DNA of 64,000 bases from Paguma larvata (lineage: Eukaryota > Chordata > Mammalia > Carnivora > Viverridae), in assembly GCA_030068075.1 (NCBI GenBank), contig CM057826.1:36754211-36818210 (forward strand), read 5' to 3'. Every line of letters begins with the position of its first letter. Positions within the stretch are counted from its first letter, which is position 1. Positions 1 to 10,775 of the stretch are shown here, piece by piece. The position numbers and the translations under genes were made by a program. Under the pieces are notes generated by a model. That model was not told where the DNA came from and did no database searches. It saw only the letters and a program-made list of their open reading frames with translations.

Positions 1-224
1 TGCCATCTTAACTCCTCCAGTGCCTTGGGTAACATTTTAATTCTCAACACCTAAGGAAATAAACATTGTTTATACCCAGAATACTGACAAACTTTCCAAT
101 GCTTTATAAAGTATCTTTTTTTTTCTCCAAAGACACATACAATGGTAGATAGATTTGACACATCTAATTAGAAATGTTTTGGTTTTCAAAAAGTACACGT
201 TAGTAGATTATCTTATTTTTATTA
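1..224. other. Unassigned AT-rich noncoding DNA
   Basis: No open frame of note and no repeat that I recognise. Composition is A+T-rich with short homopolymer runs, like the other unique stretches of this window. Confidence 0.5.
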
Positions 225-470
225 AGATATTTATTGAACCAGATACTATTCTTAGCACCTAACAGATGTTATCTCATTGACTTTTGGTACAACCCAGAGA
301 CAAGCATTTTCATTATCCTTACTTTACAGATGAAAAAATGTAAACACAAAACTCTTAAATAGATTTTCCAAAGTCACATAGCTAGCTAGTAAGTGCTGAA
401 ACCAGGATTTGAGGCTGAAGTTAATGTCTATGTCCTGTGTTCTCAACTACCTCAGTGCACTGCCACTAAA
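225..470 (-). repeat. MIR SINE fossil, antisense
   Basis: The stretch reads as a diverged reverse complement of the mammalian-wide MIR SINE: a 'gcacctaacagatgttatctc' type segment, then 'tttacagatgaaaaaatg', then 'gtcacatagctagctagtaagtgctgaaaccaggatt'-like core (positions 373-412). These are the hallmark MIR core and tRNA-head words in inverted order. MIR is an inactive tRNA-derived SINE amplified before the eutherian radiation. No target-site duplication is visible, as expected at this age. Confidence 0.8.
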
Positions 471-718
471 GAAACTGCTGCATTTTGAAACTTGAATACA
501 TATTTATGAATTTTTCAAATATATTTCAAATATTAAGATATTAGAGCATTATTATATGTGCTTAGTTATAAGCATTTTTATTTTTTTAAGTGTTCATGGC
601 ATTCCAATGTCAGAGCACTCACAAGTAGAAATTTTAGACTTAAAATCAGAAAAAAAATTAAAGTTATTTCATAAATATTTCTCATCCTAACCATTTTCAA
701 ACTTTTCTTGGAAGTTTT

Positions 719-965
719 AAAATGGAGATTTGTGGGGCGCCTGGGTGGCTCAGTCGGTTAAGTGTCCAACTTCGGCTCATGTCATGATCTCACGGTTCAC
801 GGGTTCGAGCCCCACATCGGGCTCTGTGCTGACAGCTCGGAGACTGAAGCCTGCTTTGGATTCTGTGTGTGTCTCTCTCTCTGCCTCTCTCCTGCTCACA
901 CTCTGTCTCTCTCTCTCTCACACACACACAAATAAATTAATTAATTTAAAAAAATGGAGATTTGT
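719..965 (+). mobile_element. SINEC_Fc (felid tRNA-Lys SINE) with TSD
   Basis: This is a full-length felid CAN-SINE. The body starts at about 734 with GGGGCGCCTGGGTGGCTCAG, has an A box in the tRNA-like head and a B box near 800-815, then a (TC)n tract with a short CA run and an A-rich tail. A 15-bp perfect target-site duplication (AAAATGGAGATTTGT) flanks it at 719-733 and 951-965, showing L1-machinery retrotransposition and a fairly recent insertion. It has no coding function; the 90-codon frame across it is incidental. Confidence 0.96.
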
Positions 966-1211
966 TTGTACCCTTAACACTTGCCTCGAATTTATCTTGT
1001 AACATATGATTGGTGGAGTATTGAAACTGTTTGAATCTCAGGAACTATCTGAAATTATTTCCATTTTTTATGTGTTAAAATCCGTTTAGACTTCTCAAAC
1101 ATCAAACACAAATTTTATATAAACACAATGTATGTGCACACATAGACACACATCAAAATTACCATTCTTTAATTAATCTCACAAATTTTTGAGAGCACAC
1201 AATGTAGGAAC
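966..1211. other. Unassigned noncoding DNA
   Basis: AT-rich sequence between a SINE and an MLT1 LTR. No gene, RNA or further repeat could be recognised. Confidence 0.45.
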
Positions 1212-1602
1212 TGAACTGTGATCTCCCCAAATTCATATATTAAAGCTATAACCTCCAATATGGTTGTATTTGGAGAGAGGGCTTTAAGAAGGTAATTAGG
1301 TTAAATGAAGTCATAAGGCTGGGCCCTAATCCAAAAGCACCTTATAAGAAGACCAAGAGATACCAGGTCTCCATCCTTCTATGTGCACACACACACACAC
1401 AGACAACACACACAAAAGGCTATGTAAGGACTTACTTAAAAGTTGGCTGTCTGCAAACCAGGATGAAAAAATTCAACATAAACCAATCCTAATGACACCC
1501 TAATCTTGGACTTCTGGCCCATGAACTGTGAAAAAATAAATTTCTTTTATTTAAACTATCCAGTCTGTGATATTTTCTTATGGCTGCCTCACCTAATACA
1601 AC
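1212..1602 (+). mobile_element. MLT1-type solo LTR (ERVL-MaLR)
   Basis: The order of diagnostic words matches MLT1: CCCCAAATTCATAT, then TTTGGAGAGAGGGCTTTAAG, then GGCTGGGCCCTAATCC, CCTTATAAGAAGA, CTTGGACTTCTGGCC and GAACTGTGAAAAAATAAATT, ending in a CTATCCAGTCTGTGATATTTT block. The AATAAA is the LTR polyadenylation signal, giving plus orientation. A small (CA)n has grown inside at 1386-1405. No internal retroviral region adjoins, so this is a solo LTR fossil. Confidence 0.85.
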
Positions 1603-1697
1603 ACATAACAAGTATTTTAAATGATATGACATACATTAATTTTCAGAATGATCAAAGGTGATATTATTTCAAAACTTAATGAAAAATATATTTTTTT

Positions 1698-2560
1698 AAA
1701 AAGCTAATCTCTAATCATTGGGGAAAAGCAAATCAAAACCACAATGAGATATCACCTCACACCTGTCAGAATGGCTAAAGTAAAAAACACAAAAAACAAC
1801 AAGTGTTGGCAAGGAAGAGGAACCCTCATGCACTGTTGGCAGGAATCCAAACTGGTGCAGTCACTCTGGAAAATATTATGGAGGTTCCTCAAAAAATTAA
1901 AAATAGAATTACCATATGATCCAGTAGTTCCACTACTGGTTATTTACCCAAAAAAAGATGAAAACAGTAATTCAGAAATACATATTCACCCCTATGTTTA
2001 TTGCAGCATTATTCAAATAGCCAAGTTATGGAAGCAGCTCGAGTGTCCATCAATAGATGAATAAAAATGTGAGAAAAGAGTGAAATCTTGTCATTTGTAA
2101 CAGTATGAATGGATCTGTGGGTATTATGCTAAGTGAAATAAGTCAGTCAGAGAAGGACAGATACCATATGATTAACTCATATATGGAATTTAAGAAACAA
2201 AGCAAAGAAAGAAAGAAAAGAGACAAGCCAGATTATTAAATATAGAGGGAAAACTGATGGTTACCAGCAGGGAGAGAGGTGGGGGGGGGGGTGGGTAAAA
2301 CAGAAGAAGGGGATTAAGAATACACTTATCATGAATCACTGAATTCTACTCCTGAAACCAATATTACAACTATATGTTAACTAACCAGAAGTTAGATAAA
2401 AATTTGAAAATAATAAAAAATAAAAAACCCACTTATCATGATGAGCACCAACTAATGTACAGAATTGTCGAATCACTATATTGTATACTTGAAACTAATA
2501 TAACACTGTATATTAATTATACTTTAATTAAAACTATAATCTTTTAAAAGCTTATCCTCT
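1698..2560 (+). mobile_element. 5'-truncated L1 (ORF2 C-terminus plus 3'UTR)
   Basis: The element starts around 1713 in the C-terminal part of L1 ORF2. A 106-codon frame (1744-2064) keeps recognisable L1 words ([31 protein letters not shown]) before a premature stop. Degraded ORF2 tail and the 3'UTR follow, with the G-run near 2281-2291. Imperfect duplications AAAAGCTAATCTCT (1698-1712) and AAAAGCTTATCCTCT (2546-2560) flank it. Oddly it carries two L1 3'-terminal blocks in tandem (about 2325-2428 and 2430-2535). It is a dead copy and encodes no functional reverse transcriptase. Confidence 0.9.
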
Positions 2561-2583
2561 CTGTCTCAAACACCTACAGGCAT

Positions 2584-2585
<2 letters not shown>

Positions 2586-2625
<40 letters not shown>
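2586..2625. repeat. (CA)n microsatellite
   Basis: An almost pure CA dinucleotide array of about 40 bp follows the target-site duplication of the L1. It is a likely length-polymorphic marker. Confidence 0.95.
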
Positions 2626-2629
<4 letters not shown>

Positions 2630-2707
2630 TCACATCCTGCCAAAGATTATAAATGATCCTTGGTCAACACTGTTTATTCGGAGTCAAGATTTTAAGTTAA
2701 TTTTTTA

Positions 2708-2954
2708 CAAAAAAGTATGCCCAGGGGTGCCAGGGTGACTCAGTCAGTGAAGCTTCTGATGCTTAATTTGGACTCAGGTACTGATCTCATGGTTCATGGG
2801 TTTGAGTCCCACATCAAGCTCTGCGCTGATACTGCAGAGCCTGCTTAGGATTCTCTCTCCCTCTCTCTCTGCCCCTCCCCTGCTTGTGCTCTTTCTCTCT
2901 CAAAAATAAATAAACATTTAAAACAATTTTTTTAAATAGTACAAAGTATGGCCC
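2708..2954 (+). mobile_element. CAN-SINE (SINEC, felid type), diverged
   Basis: Head GGGGTGCCAGGGTGACTCAG at about 2724, degraded B box (GGTTTGAGTCCC), (TC)n tract and tail AAAATAAATAAAC. Imperfect target-site duplications lie at about 2708-2723 and 2940-2954 (TACAAAAAAGTATGCCCA versus TACAAAGTATGGCCCA). More substitutions than the copy at 719, hence older. Confidence 0.92.
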
Positions 2955-3004
2955 AAGTTTTTCAATCTATACAGAGCTCAATTCAAGAGCAACTGAAATG
3001 AAAT

Positions 3005-3175
3005 GAATAGAGCATTTTTCATTGAGGGTCTGATTTGGATTCAAATCTCAGATCCTGAGCAAGTCACACACCTTTTCACTGTGAGGTTTCAGTGTATTAA
3101 AAGGTAAGAATTAATGCCTTAGTCACTGAGTTATTGTGATAACTGAATTAGAAAAGAAATATAAAAGCATACCTA
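3005..3175 (+). repeat. MIR SINE fossil
   Basis: Diverged MIR core: 'tttggattcaaatctcag', 'gagcaagtcacacacctttt', 'gaggtttcagtgtattaaaaggtaag' and 'tgagttattgtgataactgaatta' follow MIR order on the plus strand. Inactive ancient SINE. Confidence 0.7.
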
Positions 3176-3546
3176 GCTTTTCAGACACCCTGTCAGAGCT
3201 CAGCCTGAGGAAAAATTAGAAATCTAGCATGATCTCCCCTGCTCCTTCTGAGCACATTCTTATCTTCCTTTGTACCACTGAGCTGAGCTGAGGTACTCTA
3301 GAGTGTTGCTCTAAATTTCTGAGTCCAGTCACCATAAAGCTTCTAGCATTTTCTTTCTATTTAATAGATAACTGCCTTATTACCTAATTATCCTCTCAAG
3401 CTTATATCTGACTTTCTCTGACTTTTGAGGTGTAGAAAAGTTAATCTGATATACTAATCCTTACAAATATCAGAAGATTAGAAATTTTTACATTGAACCC
3501 AAAACAGTTTTTATTGGGAGACATATACATACACACAACACAGAGG

Positions 3547-3548
<2 letters not shown>
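3176..3548. other. Unassigned noncoding DNA
   Basis: Nothing recognised between the MIR and the next CA array; no open frame stands out. Confidence 0.45.

Positions 3549-3590
<42 letters not shown>
3549..3590. repeat. (CA)n microsatellite
   Basis: Uninterrupted CA array of about 42 bp. Confidence 0.95.
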
Positions 3591-3593
<3 letters not shown>

Positions 3594-4264
3594 GCACATA
3601 TAGTCAACCATTTGTTATCTCTTATTGAATCTTAAAGAGTAGGCTACAGATTCTTTGTATTTTCTAATTAAAATTTATTCTATTTCATTTTCATTTGGAA
3701 ATAATTGATTGAATTCAATAACATGAATCTGTTCATTTTTTTTCAAAATTTTAGTACTTCAGTTTAAATTGTACTATTAAATACCTGCATGCTTTATTTC
3801 TGTAGGTAAACCTAAATGATTAATAATATTAAAAGTTGAGAGATTCCAAAACTATTTGCACCTATTGCCCAAGAATTCCATGAGCAATAATGCTTAGTAA
3901 AAACCATGGTACTACTACAAAAATCTGGAAAGCTCCTGTCATCTATTCAAAGTCCCTAACCTTTATGTTAAAACTGCAGGATGGCTATTCTAACAACTTT
4001 TTTCCTAGTCCCCTACTTTAAGTCTGAATAGAAATCCTAGTGAGTTCCTTTGTACTTTCCATCATTGGATCTTTTAAGCATAAAGAGTTATTTCTTCAGC
4101 AGGTTTTCTATTAAGGCAAGAGATTATATCCTTGAGCCTCTTCAAGTAAAATCCCCATGAATTCAACCAAGTTTTCAACATGCTGCTATACAAATGTGTT
4201 TCTGACCCTGACTAGAGGATCATTCTCTTTATTCCTGTGTATAATTTAGCTTCCACTTCCACTG
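3591..4264. other. Unassigned noncoding DNA
   Basis: AT-rich, no recognisable repeat, gene or RNA signal. Confidence 0.45.
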
Positions 4265-4500
4265 TGCTTCTGAGGAAAGGATACTGCAAGGTGGTGGAAA
4301 GAGAACTGGAGTAGAAGTTAGAAGACTTAATATCTAGGACTCTAATTATTTCTGTGAACTTGACAGAGAAGCCACTTAACACTCTGCTTTCTTCCTCATC
4401 CCTCAGGTCAAAACAAAAATAAATGGCTGCCCTGCCTGTCTCCCAGGTTGCTATGAGGTTCTAATACTGTGAACACATATGTGATGAATTCTAGCAATAT
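4265..4500 (+). repeat. MIR SINE fossil
   Basis: 'ggtggtggaaagagaactgg', 'gaagacttaatatctaggac', 'agccacttaacactctgctt', 'aataaatggctgccctgcct' and 'gttgctatgaggttctaata' appear in MIR order. Highly diverged, so boundaries are approximate. Confidence 0.6.
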
Positions 4501-6624
4501 AATTATGAAAAACATGTCATTTTATTATATGAATTCTGATTAATTTAAAACACATTTATGAATTAGACACTAATGTGAACTCTAATTTTAAAAAATCAAG
4601 TAAAATCCTGGTGATAGTTAATATCCTAATAATTGAAAATCAGTAAAGCTACCTATCTCTCATTATGACATAAAATGGTGAGAATGAGAAAAAAATCAGT
4701 GAAAAAATAGTTGATATTTTATGTCACTTAGACTTCTCTCAAAACTAGTTTGATCTCAGTTAACTACTAAATAAAAGATAAAATCTGTCTTTTAAATTTG
4801 AATTTCCTCATTTATGTCTTTTTCTAATGTGACATCACTGACTAGGAAGAAAATCTTGAGAATCATTTGAACCAAAAAATGGTATACTTTTATTTCTTAA
4901 TATTTGAAAGATCCTGTTTACTTTTTCGCTAGAATTTGCACCCTTCTGAGGAATTTATTGATTCTTTCAAAATGATAGTATTGTAACATTTGGGAGACAA
5001 TTCTGTATGGGTTTCTCTTGTTGCTGCATGTCTTGCAAGTAGAGACATTAACCGCCTTTGAGCTGAACAATCTTCCAAGAATATTTGTACAGAAAATATT
5101 CTTGAAAATAATATAGTACTTCCCTCTGGGGAAAAAGCAGGTTTGTTTCAGCCTAATATAACAAAGGCAATATTACCCTCTGGGGCAAATGTCAGTTAAG
5201 CTCAGTGCTCGTTATAAGAGTTGGGTTTTCTCCATTCAGAATTCTCCCCTATAGCATAGCATACTGCATGTGTATATGTTACTCTTTATGTTGTTTAATG
5301 GCAACCAAGGCTCAGAAAACTAGTGCAAATGCTGCTATTCTGGCTACCACTATTGATGCTGAGTAGTAAGTTTCCTTTCTCTGAGCCAGGAGTCTCCCGC
5401 TGTCTACTACCATGTATAAAACTGTAGCAAATTAATTTGTCAGGGTAGAATTTTAGATTCTTCACGATTGTTAGCAATAAAAACATCTGATGAAAAGATA
5501 ATACAAATTATCTTTCTCATCATTTTCCATCATTGAATTCCAGTGGTGAGTTATCAGAAAAAAAAAAACTTACTAAATCTAAAACATCCCCATACTCAGT
5601 GAACAAGAAGGTAATACCATAGTAAACTTTCACTAGAGTCTAGCTACTAAAGCCTGGAATATTTAGCTATCCAACTAAAATTGCCCAAATTGAAATCCAG
5701 GGTTCATTTAGGCCATAGAAACACTTGTTCCTTCTTCTTTCTCACAATATGGTAAAAGAGGTGTCAACCATTTTATTTCTGTATGCATTTCTTTTTTGGG
5801 AAACATGTTCACACATCTCAGAAAGAGCAGGTATCTAGCAAAAGACTCTGACCTACAAGCCACCACCATCTGGTCTGGTGGTAAACAACTAAAACATGCT
5901 CAGCCAGTCCTATTCTTGTACCACAGAATTTGGAATAAAGACACAAGAAGTGAGATTTTTATTGTTATGAGGTTTGCACTGAAGGGTCATGTTGACTGGG
6001 AGAGTGAGAATACCATTTGAAGGTTGCTATGGTGAGATGTATGCACATAGACTAGCAAGAAGTCAATCTTTGGATGGACAAAAATGAAGCAGATAGATAC
6101 ACTAATGACAAGAGACATGTAGGGCCCAAAGGAGAGACAGACACGGAGAGATAGATGCTTGCTCTTATTCCAATTTGCATGGACACGGACTCTGCTTCCT
6201 GTACTGATGTCCATAAGATCTTTCAGTACACTAACATGAAATTTTCTTTATTCAAGGAAGAAAAGAGCTATTGATTTAGTGTGTTAATTTTTTTATTTGT
6301 TTGTTTATATTATTTTTACTTTACCACAAATACATATATTTTATTGATTTTCTTATAATTAAAGTGAGTCCAGTTCTGAATTTATCCAGAGCATGTCATT
6401 ATATAATGGAATAGTATGTAGAATTAATACAATTGTTTACATAACAATTCTTATAATATAACCTAATAACAAATATGGAAAATTTACAATGAAGGGTAAA
6501 AGCAAAGGCCATCATGTTAGCCATCCTTAACTTAGAAAAATATTAGTTATGTTCGCATAGACTAATAATAAAAATTTTCTGAGCCAGTATTTTCACCTGT
6601 AAAAACAGAATGTTAAAAAAAAGA
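4501..6624. other. Unassigned noncoding DNA
   Basis: About 2 kb with no gene or repeat that I can name. Short frames at 5295-5486, 5796-6020 and 5987-6214 have no recognisable domain and no Kozak or splice context. A perfect 11-bp-arm inverted repeat lies at 5076-5104. Confidence 0.5.
5076..5104. repeat. Inverted repeat, 11-bp perfect arms
   Basis: CAAGAATATTT at 5076-5086 and its exact reverse complement AAATATTCTTG at 5094-5104 are separated by a 7-nt spacer. It could be a dimeric factor site, a small hairpin or chance in AT-rich DNA. Confidence 0.75.
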
Positions 6625-6813
6625 GGGGAGATATCTGGGTGGCTCAGTCAGTTAAGCATCTGATTCTTGATTTCAGCTCAGGTTACGATATCACCATTGT
6701 GAGATCGAGCCCCACTTTGGGCTCTGTGCTAAGCATACAGCCTACTTGGATTCTCTCTCTCCCTTTCTGTCTCTCCCTCAGACACTCTCTTTCTCAAAAT
6801 AAATAAACATTTA
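6625..6813 (+). mobile_element. CAN-SINE, diverged
   Basis: Head with ATCTGGGTGGCTCAGTCAGT, B-box remnant GAGATCGAGCCCC, (TC)n and an AAAATAAATAAAC tail. The tail runs directly into a TA/TG microsatellite, so the 3' target-site duplication is lost or hidden. Confidence 0.9.
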
Positions 6814-6832
6814 ATATATATATATATATGTG

Positions 6833-6892
<60 letters not shown>
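6814..6892. repeat. Compound (TA)n-(TATG)n-(TG)n microsatellite
   Basis: The array grows out of the A-rich SINE tail: TA units, interspersed TATG units, then a pure TG array of roughly 28 bp. Birth of microsatellites from retroposon tails is well known. Confidence 0.95.
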
Positions 6893-6895
<3 letters not shown>

Positions 6896-7819
6896 ATGTT
6901 AATGCCTACCTTATAGACATCAATTTTTTTCAATAAGGACTAAAAATTATTGACAGGGAAGTGGTGCCACAACTGCCAAGTCATCTCCACTCCTTCCCGT
7001 CCCTATAACTTCTCCCCTCACTGTCTACTAGGTTAGACTAGTACCGAGGTTACTATCCTGGTCATTGCTACATGCATGTGCCCTGTCCTTGTGCTCTCAC
7101 AGTAAATCTATCTTTGTTGGATCAAATACTAGACTTTGAGGATGAGCACTTAGGGAATGCACAGAAATGGAAAAAACTCAGGAGGCAGATGATAGGAGAA
7201 ATAACTGTGCAAGAATTAGTCATGACAGTATATGTAAATATAGGGAGATAAAACAAGAGGAATGAAAGGGAATAAAGGCATTGAATTCTTGTGCAATTGA
7301 TCTCTGGAGACTGTGTAAGAGGTACAAAAAAAGTTAGAAAGTGGGAAAGTCTTGCTAGAAGATACCAATTGGATTTTCAAGAGGTGTAATTAAAGGATGA
7401 AGTCGCTTTTTTTAATCTGGAGATAGTGGCAGGAGGAGGTGGCTGCTGAAATGGAACATTATCTTAAGTTTAAATCATATAGTTCCATAGCATCAGTATT
7501 TATACATAAAGGATCCAAAAACTATTATATCAAGCTCTCAATAAAGAGATTCATCTTTATTTTTATTGTATTTATGAATAAAATGAATAGCAAATATAAA
7601 AGATCTAGATTCCACTGTCAAAGGCACTGAAAATATTTGCATTTGGCTCACACCCTGTAAGAACGATGTTGCAATACCACTGAAACCTTTTGTTATCAGT
7701 CTGAAATCACCCTACTGCTTTTGTATACTGCAGACTTCCTTGTTAGCCAATAGTTCCTTACATTGAGTGCTGTGATGGAGAAGCTGAGATGGAGAAGCCT
7801 CAGTGAGAGTCATACTTGA
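6893..7819. other. Unassigned noncoding DNA
   Basis: No supported gene. A 63-codon frame at 7439-7630 has no recognisable motif. Confidence 0.45.
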
Positions 7820-8000
7820 TCATTATAGATAGAGAATAATTGTCATTATGTATTAAACAATTGCTATATGGAATGTACTACATTGTGAACATTACATATT
7901 ATCCCACCTACTTCTACCTCTACATGAGGTAGAAAATATTAGCACTATGATCAACTCCACTTACAATAAAGGAAAATGAAACAGAGAAGTTAAATAATAT
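7820..8000 (-). repeat. MIR SINE fossil, antisense
   Basis: Antisense MIR words 'cattatgtattaaacaattgctatatggaatg', 'cccacctacttctacctctacatgaggtag' and 'aaggaaaatgaaacagagaagttaaata' (positions 7855-7998) occur in order. Diverged. Confidence 0.65.
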
Positions 8001-8110
8001 ACAGTATTAGACTAATATATTAGTATTATAGACTAATATACTACATCTGTGTTATAGACTAATATACTGTATTAATATTATGGACTAATACACTACATTA
8101 GTATAATTAG
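8001..8110. repeat. AT-rich minisatellite, about 27-bp units
   Basis: Roughly four diverged tandem copies of a unit containing TTATAGACTAATATACT can be aligned by eye. A run of TAATTAGT-like words continues to about 8170. Confidence 0.8.
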
Positions 8111-10079
8111 TACATATTATATAATTAGTTATACATAATTAGTAATTACTATAGTTATCACCATATTAATTACTATATTTAGACTAGAGTCTACTTACAT
8201 ATTGGGATTCAGGATAAAACTCAAAGTTAAAGCAAAGATCTCTAGAACAAACTAATACCTAGGCTAGAAGTCCAGGTAGAAGTCTCAAACAGCTTGAGTC
8301 CAACAGAAGTAAAGGATGAAATTGTAAGCAGGAGGTGGGCTGAAGAAGCTCTGAAATCCTCCAGGCTTACCAGATCTAATTACTCCAGATGCTTACTGGC
8401 CAGTATAAATGAGGATCCCAAGTTTTGTCTAGGTTGCCTGGTTTAGTCAAGAACTGGGCAGGGATGAACCTGAAGTTTGGCAGTAAGTGCCAGTAGCTTG
8501 TTGGGTCCTAAACAAGCAGAGATGGGCACTAGAAGTTTACTTTCTCTGAGTGACATGTATTTTTAAGCTGTTTTAATAACAGAGTTTCTCTCCCAACACT
8601 AAACATTTTAAATGTTCATATCCTTATCAGTTGGATTCTTACTAATATTTATTGATCTTCCAAACATTTTTGAAGACTCTATTCTCCATTCAGGTGATGA
8701 AAAAGTCAAGGTTAAGTTCAGTGTCTCAGTGTGGTTTTGTGTTTCCTGTCATACGTAAACTTGCACTGCCAGGGTCATCTCACAGACAGGTATTAAATAG
8801 AGGGAAGATCATGATGAGCCATCACTTAGATTAAATTCCATAGGCATCTCTCTGCTCCCATTACAAATCTAAGTCATCTGACCTTAACAGCAGGTGCATA
8901 CTACTTCAAGAGATACAGGATTTGGTGAATAGACTGGCCCTGCAAGATATGCACAAACTGTTTTATGACATCCCTTTACATATTGAGGGCTGACTACAAA
9001 TTACTCGGTATGGCCAAAAGTAGGAGAAAACTCTCATCAAGCAGAAAAGAAAGTTTGCTTGTATAAATTAAGCAACCCTTGAATAAACAAGCAGTAATTA
9101 CTATAGTAACTTTGCAAATCACAGAAACAATAGGACCACAATTTTTTTAATATTTGAGAATGTCAGTTCATTACTTCCTGTTTACTTGCAATTATTTGAA
9201 AATAACCTGGATAACTTTATAATCAAGGTATTTCCTCTTGGCTCCCTGGTATACATCAGACTGCCTGAGGAGAGGATTGACATCCTAAGGTGTCCAAAGC
9301 ATAATCAGTCTTAAGAGCTGCTAATGTTAAAATCCTGACTAATGTTAATCAGAAATTAAAAAATCTTAGCTTGTTAAACACACGCATTCATGCACAGACA
9401 CACACACACATAAACACATACACACACACATAGAGATCACATTAGTTTTCAAAACACGACCACTAAGTAATGCTGCCTAATATTTAAATTAGTTTGGCCC
9501 ATGTCCACTCTGCAAAATTACATTTGTGTTTGTGCCTATATCTTTGTACATGTTTTTTATAACTAGCAGTCAATATAGATTGTTTGAAATTTTGCAAGAA
9601 ATGTCCAGTTTCTGCCTAATAGTACATGACAGCAAAATTCAAAACATTAGAAGAACATGTATACCTTTCAGGTAAAGACACCTTAATTAATGAAAAAAAA
9701 ATACTTTCTAAGCTTTTCTTATGTCAGAATTGATTGGGTTGATTTATTTTATGGCTGAAATCTCAGGAAATAATTACAACTCAGCTGAATATTACACTAG
9801 TTATAAGATATACTTTATGTATCTAGGTAATGGTATGTTTAAGCACATATTCAGTTATTGGGGAGATATTATGTTGTATCCAAGTAGACTGACATAACTT
9901 ACCTAAATGATAGCCAGCAACTCACTGGACCTGTGACCTGCTAGTATGACCTTTTGTGTGCTGTCACACATTCCCCTTTAGCGATCCTCTGGCACAACCA
10001 CCCTGGGTACCCTGGCTCTCCATCACCAACTACCCACTTTTCCTAGGTTATTTTATCTAGTCCGATGATATAAACCTGT
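8111..10079. other. Unassigned noncoding DNA
   Basis: About 2 kb with no gene or identifiable repeat other than a degenerate CA-rich patch at 9380-9432. The 60-codon frame at 8652-8834 has no recognisable feature. Confidence 0.5.
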
Positions 10080-10260
10080 GTATATACCAGTGATTCCTAA
10101 ACATATTTCTTTAGACTAGCCCTCTCACTAAATCTAGAATATTCAGTGGCCTACTAGTATATTCAACTGTCATAATGATATTTAACAGACATATTCTAAT
10201 GCCCAAAATGGACCTTTTATTTTTTTTGTGTGGGGATTCAGGGACTTCTACTGGTATGAA
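10080..10260 (+). repeat. Possible L2 LINE fossil
   Basis: Words such as 'ttcaactgtcataatgatat' and 'taatgcccaaaatggacc' resemble the L2 3' coding/UTR consensus on the plus strand. Weak; boundaries are guesses. Confidence 0.4.
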
Positions 10261-10589
10261 CAGAAGTTCTCATGCATTACTTACTTTCCCTTAGTGGACA
10301 AACTTCCACTGTTAAGTTGGTTTTACTCGTATTGTGATCATAATGCTATACTTTTATTGCCTCCATGGCTTCAGACATACTATCACTTATTTTAGGACAC
10401 TCCTCCAGCTAGTACAGGGTTTTCTCCAAGCAGGCATATCATGGGATAATTGTCAGGAAAATCCCATCATATGAAAAAGTTTTAAGATGATTAAATAATG
10501 GAGAGTCTACTTTTGGATTATTCATTTTATTATCCCTAGTTTCTGACTATTCTTAGTTTGAAAACCAAGAAAAGGTGAATATATTATAG

Positions 10590-10775
10590 TGAATGTGAAA
10601 GCAGACAAAATTAGGTTCAAGATCCAGTTCTATCATTATAATCTGTGTATCAAAGTCAAATGATATATCATATCTGACCATTATATACTGGTCTCTAAAG
10701 TGGGGATGATTATAACACCATGAGATTGTTGAAGAATTAAATTAGATGAAAAATGACAGGACTTTGCACATATTG
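10590..10775 (+). repeat. MIR SINE fossil
   Basis: 'gaaagcagacaaaattaggttcaa', 'tctatcattataatctgtgt', 'ctctaaagtggggatgattataacacc' and 'gagattgttgaagaattaaatta' (positions 10598-10744) follow MIR order on the plus strand. Confidence 0.7.

Noticed and set aside
738..815. tRNA-like A and B boxes in SINE heads as possible tRNA genes
   Set aside because: The heads descend from tRNA-Lys but do not form an intact cloverleaf and are followed by SINE body and tail, so they are retroposons.
730..1002. 90-codon frame, and similar frames at 19,254-19,448, 21,033-21,215, 33,707-33,961, 37,882-38,118, 38,803-38,994, 43,494-43,736, 54,749-55,138 and 61,855-62,121
   Set aside because: All share the same VAQSVE/AQSVKxxT and GSVLTAQSLEP-like words because they translate the same SINE. 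They are repeat artefacts, not a protein family.
1744..2064. 106-codon frame as a gene
   Set aside because: It is the decayed C-terminal part of L1 ORF2 with a premature stop and no 5' half.
2586..2625. Regular repeats considered as a CRISPR array
   Set aside because: Pure dinucleotide microsatellite in a vertebrate genome; no repeat-spacer pattern anywhere in the window.
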